64,000 bases of DNA, taken from assembly GCF_019279795.1 (NCBI RefSeq), contig NC_056738.1, forward strand, positions 477,015,988 through 477,079,987, written 5' to 3'. Numbering within the stretch: position 1 is the stretch's first letter; each line of letters starts with the position of its first letter. Below the pieces are notes generated by a model. It made no database searches. It saw nothing but the letters and a program-made list of their open reading frames with translations, and was not told where the DNA came from. Below are positions 47,335-59,324 of this stretch, piece after piece. This DNA comes from Protopterus annectens. Lineage: Eukaryota > Chordata > Ceratodontiformes > Protopteridae. A program made the translations under genes and the position numbers.

Positions 47335-48208
47335 CCCAGCCACTTCCTAGTTGCATCAAACAGCGAGAGTCTGACACAGCTGGTCAGCCTTTGATCAGAT
47401 CCCTCCTTTTTCAAATAAGGACCAACTCCAGAAAATAAATTTAATAAATACAAATTCAGCCCAGCCTCCTTCCAGTTTCCTCAAACAGCGAGAGTCTGAC
47501 AGAGCTGGTCAACCTACAATCGGGTTCCTCCTTTCTCAAATAAGGACCAACTCCAGAAAATAAATTTAATATATAAAATTTCTGCCCAGCCACTTCCCAG
47601 TCACATCAAACACTGAGTGTCTGACACAGCTGTTCAACTTATGATCAGGTCCCTCCTTTCTCAAATAAGAACCAACTCCAGAAAATAAATTTAATAAATA
47701 AAACTACTGCCCAACCACTTTCCAGTCTCATTAAACAGCAAGAGTCTGACACAGCTGGTCAACCTACGATCGGGTTCCTCCTTTCTCAAATAAGGACCAA
47801 TTCCAGAAAATAAATTTAATAAATAAAACTTCTGCCCAGCCACTTCCCAGTCGCATCAAACAATGATAGTCTAACACAGCTGGTCAGCCTACGATCGGGT
47901 CCCTCCTTTCTCAAATAAGGACCAACTCCAGAAAATAAATTTAATAAATAAAACTTCTGCCCAGCCACTTCCCAGTCACATCAAACAACAAGAGTCTGGC
48001 ACAGCTGGTCATCTATGATCGGGTCCTTCCTTTCTCAAATAAGGGCCAGCTCCAGAAAATAAATTTAATAAATAAAACTTCTGCCCAGCTACTTCCCAGT
48101 CACATCAAACAGCGAAAGTCTAACACAACTGGTCAACCTACGATTGGGTCCCTCCTTTCTCAAATAAGGACCAAGTCCAGAAAATAAATGTAATAAATAA
48201 AAGTATAT
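47335..48208 (+). repeat. Seven-unit 125-bp tandem array (probable LINE 5' monomers)
   Basis: Units begin cccagcc or a close variant at 47,335, 47,460, 47,585, 47,710, 47,835, 47,960 and 48,084: six steps of 125 bp or one less. Each contains agcgagagtctgacacagctg-like and caaataaggaccaactccag-like words and ends aataaatttaataaataaaa. A single unit at 50,993-51,110 lies just upstream of the L2-like LINE with the same downstream sequence, which suggests the units are promoter monomers of that LINE. Confidence 0.88.
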
Positions 48209-48545
48209 AAAACTGTTTCAGCTGTTAATTCAGCTACTCTGACTTATAAAGCTAACACCTCATTGGGAGCACATTACCAAACATTGGCAGCAATCTTTAC
48301 CTACCATAGCCTTGATTTAACATAGTCGCAGGGTCCTTATCAGTCGAAAAGACCTCCTCCTAGCTTTTTTTTGAAAATCCCTGCCCTCAAAACCCTGTGG
48401 TCACCAACAAGCTCATCCTCAGAACAAACTAGTCATCTACAGGCTTACCAGCAGCTGCTGTTTACCTTACTTTCAAGGCGGCCTTACAGACAGATTGTTT
48501 ATTTTAGCTAGGTACCTGTGAACTTGGTGTAGCCCATCCCCCTGC
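48209..48545 (+). repeat. Unique segment after the array, duplicated at 51,117-51,448
   Basis: Shares caaggcggccttacagac, ggtacctgtgaacttggtgt and acaagctcatcc with 51,117-51,448, where it leads into the L2-like LINE coding region. Probable LINE 5' UTR. No ORF. Confidence 0.8.
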
Positions 48546-48816
48546 CAGTCCTTTCTCTCCCCTAATCTACGGAACTAAGTTATATCTCGGCCCTGCAACT
48601 ACGGGTGCCATTTTTACATTATCCCTCTTGCTGTGTGATTCCCCTGTGGTAGTGTGCTCTCCAGGCAAGGCTACAGCTACTAAAGACTTATTGTTTCAGT
48701 TTCTGTTTATAACAAACAATCCTAAGAATGTGCATAATGAATACTTCTGGCTGCTCATGCTTATACAACTAAAACAAAAAAGCTTGTCAGTAGCATTCCG
48801 TACCGATAGATATATA

Positions 48817-50432
48817 CAGTGGATATAAAAAGTGTACACACTCCTGTTAAAATGCCAGGTTTTTGTGATATAAAAAAATGAGACCACAATAAATAATTTC
48901 AAACCTTTTTCAACCTTTAATGTGACCTATAACCTGTACAATTCAATTGAAAAACAAACAAATCTGTTAGGGGAAAAATATAAAAAAAAAAAATGTACAA
49001 TAAGCTGGTTGAATAGGTGTGCACACCCTTAAACTACTACTTTGTTGAAGTACCTTTTGATTTAATTACAGCGTTCAGCCTTCTTCGGTAGGAGTCTATC
49101 AGCATGGCACATCTTGACTTGGCAATATTTGCCCAGTCTTCCCTGCAGTTATGCTCTAAATCTGTCAGATTGTGAGGGCATCTCTTGTGCACAGCCCTCC
49201 TCAGGTCACCCCACAAATTTTCTATTGGATTTAGACCTGGGCTCTGGCTGGGCCATTCCAAAACTTTAATTTTCTTCTGGTGAAGCCATTATTTTGTTTA
49301 CTTGGATGTATGCTTAGGGTCATTGTTGTGCTTAAAGGTGAAATTCGTCTTCATCTTCAGCTTTCTAGTAGACGCTTGAAGGTTTTGGGCCAAAAGTGAC
49401 TGGTATTTGGAATTGTTCATAATTCTCTTCACCTTGACTAAAGCCCCAGTTCCAGCTGAAGAAAAGTAACCCCAAAGCATGATACTGCCACCACCATGCT
49501 TCACCATGGGATGGTGTTCTTTTGGTAATGTGAAGTGTTGTTTTTGCACCAAACGTACCTTTTGGAATTGTGGCCATAAAGTTTAACCTTGGTCTCATCA
49601 GACCTTAACACAGTTTCCCACATGCTTTTGGGAGACTTGATGTATTGTTTTGCAAATTATAGCCAGGCCTGGATATTTTTCTGTGTAAGAAAAGACTTCA
49701 GTCTTGCAACGCTACCCCATAGTCCAGACATATGGAAAATACGGGAGATTGTTGTCACATGTAGTACACAACCAGTGCTTGCCAGAAATTCCTGCAGCTC
49801 CTTCAATGTTGCTGAAGGTCTGTTGGCAGCCTCCCTGGCCAGTTTTCATCTTGTCTTTTCATCAATTTTGGAGGAACGTCCAGTTCTTTGCAATGTCACT
49901 GTTGTTCCATATTTTCTCCACTTGTTTCTGACTGTCTTCACTGTGTTCCATGGTATATCCAATGCTGTGGAAATTTTTTTGTACCCTTCTCCTGACTGAT
50001 GCCTTTCACCAATGAGATCCCTTTGATGCTTTGTAAGATCTCTGTGAACCATGGGTTTTGCTGTAGCAGGCAAATGAGTAAACGTCAGGAAAATCCTTCT
50101 AGGACAGCTGAACTTTATTTGGGGTTAATCAGAGTTTCTTTAATGGATGACAGGTGTGTACCCAAGAAGACTGAATGCTGCAATTAAATCAAAATGTGCT
50201 TCAACAAAGTATTAGTTTAAGGGTGTGCACATTTATGCAACCAGCTTATTGTATGGTTTTATTTTTATATATTTTTCTCCTAACATATTTATTTGTTGTT
50301 TAATTGAATTTTACAGGTTATAGGTCACATTAAAGGTTGGAAAAGTTTTGAAATTATTTATTGTGATCTCATTTTTTATATCACAAAAACCTGGCATTTT
50401 AACAGGGGTGTGTACACTTTTTAGATCTACTG
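48817..50432 (-). mobile_element. Tc1/mariner transposon with long inverted repeats
   Basis: Flanked by TA on both sides (48,815-48,816 and 50,433-50,434). Long inverted ends of about 250 bp (roughly 48,817-49,076 and 50,172-50,432) share aaaaagtgtacacac, tgttaaaatgccaggttttt and cctttaatgtgacctataac, at about 90% identity. It carries one transposase gene on the minus strand. Length 1,616 bp, typical of vertebrate Tc1-like elements. Confidence 0.93.
49037..50073 (-). pseudogene. Tc1-like transposase, broken
   Basis: N-terminal paired-like HTH at 50,073-49,846 (MPATAKPMVHRDLTKHQRDLIGERHQSGEGYKK region, then KWRKYGTTVTLQRTGRSSKI). The catalytic domain is visible as VKHGGGSIMLWGYFSSAGTG (49,503-49,444) and NFTFKHNNDPKHTSK with an Asp of the DDE/D triad (about 49,310). 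The C-terminus is WPSQSPGLNPIENLWGDLRR, with the final acidic residue, at 49,258-49,190. These lie in three frames, so at least two frame changes have occurred; the usual FQQDNDPKHT reads FKHNNDPKHT. Family role: cut-and-paste transposition at TA. Not functional. Confidence 0.9.
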
Positions 50433-50434
50433 TA

Positions 50435-50990
50435 GATTGGAAGACTTTTAACAAACTGTGAGCTTTGACCCATTTGTGAGACTTGGAAGTCTTGCATGTT
50501 TTATTTCTTGCTTATCGTACCTTCCCAACCTGGCCAAGTAATTATTCTGAACTGTTTTTCTCTATATTGAAATAGAGTGGGTCTTGCAAATTATATACTG
50601 GTATTGCAGCAAGGATAGACATAGTATTTGTTGTAGCATATCACATTGCGTCCATTGCTTAAGTATTTCTGTGATAACTGTGCTGTGAGTTGTAATACCT
50701 GCCCATGATATTTGGCAAGTAAGGAAAAACAGTACTATACTTTAGCTAGTCTTACCCAACAAATGCTGTATTGTGCAACCTGTTTACATAATGTTCATAT
50801 GTTCCTAGTCCGGAAGTAAGGTAGTACACTTAACTAAGCTCTCCAGGTTAAGTGCCATATTGTACTAACTATATGTTAAATGTTGCATATGTTTTGATGT
50901 TTTTATTCCCCCAGCATTGGCCCTTTCTTTATCTTGGTCTCTGCTTATGTATTAACTTCTCTCTTTCCTATTTTTACCTTCCCTAGCTTC
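50435..50990. other. No gene recognised
   Basis: AT-rich sequence between the Tc1 element and the single 125-bp unit. It matches nothing else I can identify in the window. Confidence 0.5.
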
Positions 50991-50992
50991 TG

Positions 50993-51448
50993 CCCAGCCA
51001 CTTTCCAGTCGCATCAAACAGCGAGAGTCTGACACAGCTGGTCAACCTATGATCAGATCCCTCCTTTCTCTTATAAGGACCAACTCCAGAAAATAAATGT
51101 AATAAATAAATATATGTCAAATTGTTTTAGCTTTTAATTCAGCTGCACTGACTTATAAGGCTAACACCTTCTTGGGAGCACATCACCAAACATCACCAGA
51201 AATCCTTACTTACCATAACCTTGATTTAACATAGTCACAGGTTCCTTATCAGTCCAAAAGACCCCCCCCCCCAAGCTTTCTTTTGAAAATCCCTGCCCCT
51301 CAAAGCCCTGTGGCCACCAACAAGCTCATCCCCAGAACAAACTAGTCCTCTACAGGCTTACCAGCTGCCGCAGTTTACCTGACTTTCAAGGCGGCCTTGC
51401 AGACTGATTGTTTCTTTTAGCAAGGTACCTGTGAACTTGGTGTAGCCC
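50993..51448 (+). repeat. Single 125-bp unit plus 5' UTR-like segment of the L2-like LINE
   Basis: cccagccactttccagtcgc marks the unit; the following 330 bp match 48,209-48,545. The LINE coding region begins directly downstream. Confidence 0.78.
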
Positions 51449-51658
51449 CAGTCTGTTTGCCCTCTCTATGCTTGGGCTCACTCACCTCTCCTACCCACCA
51501 CCATTACCACCCACCCACCCTCCCATAGAATTTCCTTTATACTCATCCTTCCTTACAAACCCCTCTTCTAAACTTCACCCCTTCCTGTTCCTGGTAAAAC
51601 TCTCTCTTGCCTCTGTCACCTCACTCATTCAGCAAAACTTTAACTCTAGCTACGCTTT

Positions 51659-52264
51659 TTGCTTCCTGTCTACAGACACCCCTACCAGAATCCTCCTCCC
51701 CATTTTTCCTATCATCTTCCTTTAGACTTTAACGTTTTCCTCCCTCTTATTCAACTGACTCAACATCTAACATGCCTTTCTCAAACCTTTCTCTTCCTGC
51801 CTCCCTTACTCCTTCTTTACACTCTTACCTCCAATAACTCCCACCTAACACCAACATATATTTACCCTACAAACACCAAGGCCAATACTTCCACTCATTC
51901 TCTGCAATCCTTCCCCATCTGGTCCTCTATCTTTCTTCTAAATACACTCCTCCCTAAAATCAAAATACCTCCTTTCCCTACTACCTTTTTCAAAGGAAAA
52001 ACAAAGTACCTACTATATAAACAATACCGCCTCCCTAAGTCTCTACTTCAGTCAGAAGATATTCATCCAAACCCAGGTCCCAACCCTCCTTCTCCTCCCA
52101 GTAATGTTAATTTTCCAAACATAGCCAGCACCACTCCTACAAAAAAACAGCTATCATTGTACTCCTTGAATCTTAAGAGTGTCCTAAACAAAATTAGTGA
52201 ATTTCACGCCTGGATGGCTAACCACACCCCTGATATAGTTACCCTGACAGAAACCTGGCTGTAA
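51659..52264 (+). pseudogene. L2-like LINE ORF2 N-terminus with 2A-like motif and endonuclease start
   Basis: A 201-codon open frame. It contains EDIHPNPGP at 52,055-52,081, the Asn-Pro-Gly-Pro motif seen ahead of the endonuclease in many L2/CR1/Rex-type LINEs and related to 2A-like sequences. Then comes the first strand of the AP endonuclease (SLYSLNLKSVLNKI) and DIVTLTETWL containing the catalytic Glu. It stops at 52,264; the rest of the endonuclease continues in other frames (52,344-52,746), where GDxN-like LGDININWF is visible. Confidence 0.75.
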
Positions 52265-53221
52265 CCTCACAACCACAACAGTGATATCCTCCCTCTTGGA
52301 TATGATATACTTGGACTAGATAGACAAAAAAAAAGGGGGTGGAGTGGCCATTGTCTATTCTAACCAACTTACTCCTAATCTGGACAAACCCACTCCCCCC
52401 TTTTCACCTGCTGAACTCCTGATAGCTAACTTTAAACTTAACAACTATGCCAGTATCACTGTTGTAGATATCTATATTCCCCCAGGAGACAACATTACTC
52501 TTCTAGAAAACATTCTCTCTTATCTTTCTCAAAATATATATAATGAAACCATACTTCTTGGGGACCATACTTCTTGGGGACATAAATATTAACTGGTTTA
52601 CTCTTCAGGCATTTAACTCTATTTCATTCATAAACTTACGTGGTTTTGTGCAATTAATCTCTACACCAACTCATTCCAACAAATCACATCTCCCCAGCTC
52701 TCTCTTAGACTGGATCTTAGTCTCTGATCAAATACCAGGATTCTGATACCCTACCTGATTCCCTAAGTGATCACTCCCCTGTAAAATTTCACAGGCACAC
52801 TCCACATTTCACTAAACCTCACAGATACACAACATGTTGCAAACTTTCCACCTTCTGTCCAGACACCTTTAATGCCCTTTTCTCTAGAATAAACTTGGCA
52901 CATCTAACCCTACTCCCGCTTGATGAAGCTGTCCAATCATTCAGCTCTACCTTTCTAAACATCCTTAACTCACTTGCCTCTCTCCGCACTGTCCAGATCA
53001 AATCTAATATATCCCCTTGGTTAACCAATGCTACCTGCACCTTAATGAAAACCAGAGCAGGACATGGAAAATGTGGGTAAAAACTAAGCTTCCTACCCAT
53101 TTACAAAAATACAAAGAAGTTAGAAATCTGGCCAAAAACCACATTAACAAAGACAAAAAAGATTTCTCTTTTTAACCCCCACCCAACTCCCCAAAGATCA
53201 GATCCCAAAAAATTCTGGAAT

Positions 53222-53930
53222 TCTATAAATCAAATATTGCATCCTGGTAACCCTTCTTCTCCTAACCCCTGCCCAAACAACAGACCTGAAGAAACAGTTG
53301 CCATATTTAATCCAACCAAATGTCCAGCTCTAACCAACATCCTTCCCCCAAACAGAACTCTCAGATCTGAACACCAAAACTTGATTACCATCCACAAACC
53401 TAAACATCCTGCTGGACAACTTCTCCTCTCCTTCTCCTTGGGTAAGAAATGGAACTCTCTCCCTTCCGCACTAAGAACAATGTCAAATACAAACAACTTC
53501 AAAACACAGCTTTACACCTACCTCTCCTCCAAATGGAAATGTAACTGCATTCTCCCTACCCAGAACTCTTTAACAAAAGCCTCTGGGAGGGTATCCTAAG
53601 CACCTTATAGATGGCTATAGCCTTCTATAGATAATTCCCACATGATCTCTCACACTCTGTAAATATTGTAAATATCTTTTGACTTTGACTTTAACTGCGT
53701 GAATTTGTTAAAATGTATCTGCACGATATTTTTCCACTATGGGCAATATTGCTCACACTTTGTATTATTTGATATGTATTTGTAGTTGTACCTTATTTTT
53801 ATTGGACTGCTATCTTTACTGCAATCTGTTTCATGGAGCTTTTCTCCCCCGGGCCTCCACTGAAAATGGGCTCTCTGGGCCCAGTGGACCTCCCTGGTAA
53901 TCAAACTGGAAATAAATAAATAAATATTCA
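53222..53930 (+). mobile_element. L2-like LINE 3' fragment nested in the L2-like LINE
   Basis: Encodes a RT C-terminal tail (53,237-53,599; LSFSLGKKWNSLPSALRTMS) then a 3' UTR with ggagcttttctcccccgggc and aataaataaataaat. Sequence before (53,221) and after (53,931) is continuous within the host LINE, and aaatatt occurs at both edges as a likely target-site duplication. Confidence 0.78.
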
Positions 53931-55797
53931 ATACCTATTTTATTGAACCTATATCAAAGATGATAAATTCTTTCCCCTCTACTACCAACACTAATAACTC
54001 TTCCAAATCCTCTCCTATGCTCAGTTCTTCTAACACTTTCTCCCTTAATACTGTACTGGATATATTAAATCCTTACTCTCTAAACTTAAACCCTGCTCTT
54101 CTTCTGCTGACAATCTGCCTCCGTATTTCCTGCAAGTAGCAGCAGAATCCCTGGCTAGCCCTGCATTTATCTTAATAAATCGCTTCATCTCAGAATTTAA
54201 AGTCCCTTCTATCTAGAAAGAATTCTACACCTTACCTATACATAAAGGAGGTAACTCCACTGACATCACAAACTTCAGACCTATTGCAATCCCCTCACAT
54301 CTCTCAAAAATATTGGAAAAATGTATACATAAGCAAGTCATGCAATACCTACTTCAGGAAAACTTGCTCACACCCACCCAGCATGGTTTCCGCCCTAAAC
54401 ACAGCACCAAAACTGCCCTAATATCCTTCACTAATACCATTTCTCTATCCAGAGACAACAACAAACTTGTCTCCTGCCTGTTCCTTACCTCTCTAAAGCC
54501 TTTGATATGATCTCCCATCCTCTTCTACTAACCTTAGTGTTTCTACTTGTACTGTTACCTGGTTTTCCAGCTATCTCACTGAACAACAACAATCAGTGAA
54601 ATGACCCACAGCTCTCCCCTCCTCTCCCAGTGAAAATGGATGTCCCCCAAGGATTGTTCCTTGGTCCAATACTTTTTTAATATATTCACAAATCTGCTCT
54701 ATACCTCTTGCCCCCAGTCATCCCTTATACAATATGCAGATGACTCTACAGTCATCACCATCACTGACAATCCCTTATCCCTACTACTCAAGCATCTTTT
54801 AACTCTGTTGAAACCTGGCTCTGTGACAACCAGCTAATTCTTAACCCTAAAAAAACTAAACTCTTACTCTTTCTTCTCAAAAACATCACCCACCTTAAAT
54901 CAACATTTTCAATACTGTCCCTCAATAACACTTCCATCAATGTTGACCTCAGCCCAAAACTTCTAGGAGTAACAACAGATGACCAACTTAAAGCCAATTT
55001 ACACGTGAATAACTGTATTAAAAAGACGCATCAAAACCTTGGACTTCTTTACTGTAACAAAAGGTGTCTAACAAACAAAGATAAAGTAACCCTCTCTCAT
55101 GTCTACCTTCTACCTAGCCTTTTATATAGCTGTCAAATTCTCACTAATCTTAACTCCGCACTAGTAGTTAAACTTGAATCAACCTACAAGGTTGTTAGAT
55201 TCACTGTGCACCAAACCTATTAATCTCATCATTGTCTTGCACTAAGACACTTAGACTGGCTGGAATTACACCACCATCCCCTTCTTTTTCAACTACAGAT
55301 AATTTACTCAATACTATACCTGCAGTTCTTCTGTCCTAGTCTATCTCCTCTCATCTCTCAATATTCCCCCACTAGGTCTCTATGTAGCTCTGACCAAAAC
55401 CTGCTACAAATATATAAATCCAAGACCAAAACTGGATGCAACCTATACAGCTACAATCCTACCATATCATGGAACAAACTCCCATTAGAAATCAGGTCCC
55501 TCAAACACTCTAATCAATTCAAAACAGCCACTAGAGAATAACTGAACACTCACTACTGCCACTGCACCTATCCTCCTTAAACCACCGGTCCTCTTGTAGA
55601 CCCTTACTTTATCTGTAAGATCTCTTTTGCATCCTCATCTGACTACAAATCTAAAATTCCAAATTTATTAGCTATAAACTCTATAAAGTATCACTCTACT
55701 TATTCATCTTTCATCTCCTCCACTGATTTCTTATATTTTGGATTGACTACAGATATTTTTGTAATTATTGCTGTCTTATCAAAAATGCTTTTGTGTT

Positions 55798-55895
55798 TGT
55801 TCATAGGTTCATAGGTGTGTACTAGGCTAATGGCCCTGGAGCCTTTACAAGCCTATTCCATAGAAGTGCCCTGGCATTGTGCCATCCTTTTATTT
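55798..55895 (-). mobile_element. CR1 3'-end fragment
   Basis: ttcataggttcataggtgtg, then taggctaatggccctggagc: the reversed CR1 3' end, about 100 bp, in the L2-like 3' UTR. Confidence 0.8.
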
Positions 55896-55976
55896 CACTT
55901 ATATATTGTATAACACTATAGCTTTTACCCATTACTTCTGTATAACTATACATACATTGTATCTATGCATTGCTCA

Positions 55977-58565
55977 TAGGTTCATAGGTTCATACTAGGC
56001 TATCTGCCCTAGGGCATTTATAAGGCTAGCCAGAGTGTGTTTGGCTTTCGCCACCATTTTAAATAAATTTTGCTATGCCCTTTTTCGAGGTTAGTATACT
56101 GTGCCTCTGTATAACAGTGACACAGAAGTGATAACCGGGGTAAACCTACTATCTCCCATCCACTCATCAAGATTCCTCTTGAAGAGAGTCAATGAGGGAC
56201 TCTGCCTAACCTGGACTGGGATTTTATTCCAGAGTGAAGGGAGCCTCTGGGTTATGAATCTGTCCATCCAGCATGTCCTATTTATTTCAGTGCTGAGGTT
56301 CAAGTCTCTCGAACGCGTAGCTCGATGGGATTTGGATTTTCTGAGGTGCAGCATGTCCATTAATTCTGGGTTGGACATGGCTTTATACGGCAGACACAGA
56401 TCACCTCTCAGCAGGCGGTATGCCACTGAGTAGAGCTGGAGTTTCTTTAACCGGGCAGCATATGGCATCTGTTTGAGCCCTTTGATCCTCTTGGTGAGGT
56501 ACTTTTGGGGTCTTTCCAGTTGCTGTAGGTGTCTGGTAAGGTACATCCCAAAAGGGGCATTGTACTCAATTATGGGCCTGATGAGGGATGAGTAAAGAGG
56601 CACGATGACCTCCCCTGATCTAGATGTGAATCCCTTCATGATTAGGTGGGCTATATACAATGTTTTTCTAACCACTTTGGCCACGTGGTTGTCAAATAAG
56701 AGATTGCTATCAACTTGGGTCCCCAGGTCCCTAATTACTTCTTCCGTACTTAATGGATTACCACCTATGTGGTAATTTGTGGGCACTTTGTTTTTGCCAA
56801 AGGGGATGACTATACACTTTTTGGCGTTTAGCTTGAGGCCATGGCTCTGGCACCAGTTGTCTGTTTCTATGAGGCCCTTTTGTAGGATACTTGTGTCGGC
56901 TGGAGAGTCGATTATGGCACCCAGTTTGCAGTCATCTGCGAACTTGGTCAGCCACAGTCCTTCCGTGTTAGCCTGTACCTCCGAGAAATATATACCGAAC
57001 AAGAGAGGTCCCAGGACTGAGCCTTGTGGGACGCCACTTGTAACTGGTTTGGAGTCTGACATGGCTCCAGCAATTCTAACCATGTGGGTTCTGTCCTTGA
57101 GCCAGTTTGCAACCTATCTAGTGACATAGGGGTTTATATTTAAGCTGGTGAGCTTATCTATAATGCCCGAGTGGGGTATTGTATCGAAGGCTTTTGCAAG
57201 GTCCAGGTAGGCTGTGTGGACCACCTTCCCCTCGTCAATGGCCTTGGTGACTGTTTCAAAGAAATCAACCAGGTTTAAGAAGCAGGATCTGCCCTTAACA
57301 AAGCCGAACTGGGTAGGATCCAGTGTCTGTAGGTCCCCAATATCTTTATTTTTGAGGTCCATGATGATCCTTTCCATAGCTTTGCAGACCAAGCTAGTCA
57401 GGCTTATGGAGCGATAGTTTCCAGGATCTGTTGAGGCACCACCTTTGTGGAGAGGGACCAATGTTGCTGTACGCCACTCTTTGGGTACATATCCTGTAGT
57501 AAGGCTGAGATTGAACAGTAGTTTTATGTTTGGGTTTAGTTCTTCTTGGAGTTCATGTAGGATGCAGCCTGGGACACCGTCTGGTCCCATTGATGCTGTG
57601 TTTTTTGCTTTGGAGAGGGTGGCTCTTACCTGAGCATCTGAGATGTCAGGGGGGCAGCACTCTGCTGGGATAGATATTTGCCCTTTGGGTGGGGAAGGGG
57701 GGAGAAGTTTGCGCTGAACCTGTCAGCTAGGATGTTGGCAATGTCTGTGGGTTCGGTGTATTTTTTGTCATTTTGGACTAATTCTGAGCATATCTGGGAA
57801 TTCCCACCCAGGTTCCTAACATAACTAAAGAAAGCCTTGTGATTATCTTTAGTGTCCTGTGCAATTTTTCTCTCGAAGCTGGCCTTAGATGATTTTATGA
57901 GTGCCCATAGTTTTTTGCTAATACTGATCAGATATGCCTTCCCTTTTTGGGATTTTGCTCTATCATGTAGTAGCTTCCTCCTTCTATTGTATAGTTTGTT
58001 TATGGCTGGGGTCCACCAGACAGGACGCCTAACTTTGGAGGATTGGGTCTTGGTTTTATTGGGGATTGCATGATCCATGCATTCCTGAAGGTGTTCATAG
58101 AATGCATTTATAAAGGATTCTGTGGTCTGGGCTGTATTTTCCACAGTCCCGGGGGCTTTGAAGGATTCCACCTCGGTTTTGGGGAGTGTGAAATTTGCTT
58201 TAGAGAAGTTTTGCACTGTGGTTTTCTGGGCAGGGGCTGGAGTTGGGATGTGCATATCTAGTGAGATTAGTTTATGGTCTGATCTCACCAGTGAGGGATA
58301 CACTTCTGGTCTGGAGCATAGAGTCCCCATGTTGGTGATGATCAGGTCCATTATGTTTTCCCCTCTTGTGGGAGTTGCAACAAGTTGTTCCATAGTATTT
58401 GAGTTTATAAATTCTATGAACCTTCAGGCTAGGGTGTTGGAGCTAGAGTAATGCTCCCAGTCTATGTTAGGGTAGTTGAAGTCGCCCAATATAATGGTGT
58501 TTGGAGAGACCTTCATATTTTCCAGTTTTCTCAGGAAGGCCGAGTAAAATACTGATGCTTTATCT
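55977..58565 (-). mobile_element. CR1-clade LINE (minus), best preserved copy
   Basis: 3' tail at 55,977 (cataggttcataggttcata). RT C-terminal frame 57,083-56,091 (330 aa): SGVPQGSVLGPLLFGIYFSE (motif B), FADDCKLGAIID (motif C), QSHGLKLNAKKC, then SLTLFKRNLDEWMGD at the end. Frame 57,590-57,114 has MGPDGVPGCILHELQ, GFVKGRSCFLNLVDF and LDLAKAFDTIPHSG (motif A). Frame 58,393-57,626 holds the endonuclease end (GENIMDLIITNMG, VRSDHKLISLDMH). Frame 58,735-58,424 has ILGDFNYPNIDWEH. These are split only by a few stops or shifts (for example the TAG at about 57,114). 5'-truncated in the endonuclease. Confidence 0.92.
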
Positions 58566-58589
58566 TTTTTTATTTTTATTTCTGTATAA

Positions 58590-58711
58590 CAAATAGTATT
58601 ACTGTGGAGCTTTTTTCCCCGGGCCTCCACTGAAAAAGAGCTACACAGCTCAGTCGGACCAACCTGGTCAACAAATGTAAAATAAAATAAATAATAAATA
58701 AATAATAAAGC
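58590..58711 (+). mobile_element. 3' end of the L2-like LINE
   Basis: tgtggagcttttttccccgg, then gcctccactg and an aataataaataaataataaa tail. It closes the L2-like LINE that starts at 51,449; duplication copy 2 resumes directly after it. Confidence 0.78.
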
Positions 58712-58767
58712 TGATTCATTTAAGATGTACTCCAAAAAGCAATAGAAGCTCAGGAACCACTAGAACA

Positions 58768-59085
58768 CTTACCTCTCAACTATACAGATTTTCACAGAAT
58801 GTCCAGATTTTTGCCTCATATTTTTGTCTATTTTTCATAAAATGTTTGTTTTCTGGCAAACTAGTGACAAATTATTTTAGACTGACGTTAGAAAATAATG
58901 AAAGATAGTTGAGTTTCAAGCTTCATTCCTTTAAAAAAATTCATGGTAATGCAAAACCTGTTATTCTATCAACATTCTAAGTTTGTAAGAGAAATATTTA
59001 AAAATCGTCCCTATTTTTTTACCTTTGTCCCACTTTTATATATGGTTTTGTCCAGATTTCTTGCTCTAAGAGGTTGAGAGGTATG
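58768..59085. mobile_element. MITE-like repeat with tacctctcaac / gttgagaggta ends (copy 2)
   Basis: Inverted ends tacctctcaac and gttgagaggta; the inside is similar to 32,195-32,501. Non-coding. Confidence 0.7.
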
Positions 59086-59324
59086 CTAGCAAAGCTTTAA
59101 TATTTCCTGATCAAATCAGATAATACAATACATTTGTACTGTGCAATTTGGTGAGGATCTATTAAAACCATGTTTGTAGTTCCTAAGTTTCTCTTGTTTT
59201 CGCGTCCTAAAACAGGAAAAGGTGAGTAACGTTTTAGGTCATCCTCATTGCTTATATTTTATACCCTACTCCATTTATCTAAGTGCTTACATTTTACTCC
59301 AGTGTAATCTCTGAAATCATAAAC

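Larger units (their letters stand above)
47284..48664. repeat. Array-containing segment bounded by 45-bp direct repeats
   Basis: tatccctcttgctgtg begins both 47,284-47,328 and 48,620-48,664. The two 45-bp copies differ at about six positions. They enclose the 125-bp tandem array and a 340-bp unique segment. Confidence 0.75.
47284..58710. other. 11.4-kb composite insertion into duplication copy 2
   Basis: Duplication copy 2 runs up to about 47,275 and resumes at 58,711, corresponding to adjacent sequence near 34,856 in copy 1. Everything between is therefore inserted: the 125-bp tandem array and its flank, a Tc1/mariner element, the L2-like LINE and the CR1 copies listed separately. Confidence 0.65.
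51449..58711 (+). mobile_element. L2-like (Jockey-group) LINE, near full length, interrupted
   Basis: Pieces: coding 51,470-53,221, 53,931-55,560; 3' UTR 55,560-55,797, 55,896-55,976 and 58,590-58,711, ending ggtcaacaaatgtaaaataa and an aataaata tail. The N-terminal part has DIHPNPGP, then the endonuclease start SLYSLNLKSVLNKISEFHAW and DIVTLTETWL. The RT shows QHGFRPKHSTKTALI, a damaged LTSLKPLI motif A region, and QYADDSTVITITDNP motif C. The end carries KTGCNLYSYNPTISWNKLPL. The frame is broken repeatedly, with several in-frame stops and shifts. Insertions inside it: an L2 3' fragment (53,222-53,930), CR1 at 55,798-55,895 and CR1 at 55,977-58,565. The clade call is by resemblance only. Confidence 0.78.

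Noticed and set aside
47335-48208. CRISPR-like array
   Set aside because: Units are 125 bp head-to-tail with no unique spacers, in a eukaryotic repeat context.
47284-48664. The 45-bp direct repeats as a simple target-site duplication
   Set aside because: Too long and too diverged for a LINE or DNA transposon duplication, while the enclosed array looks fairly uniform.
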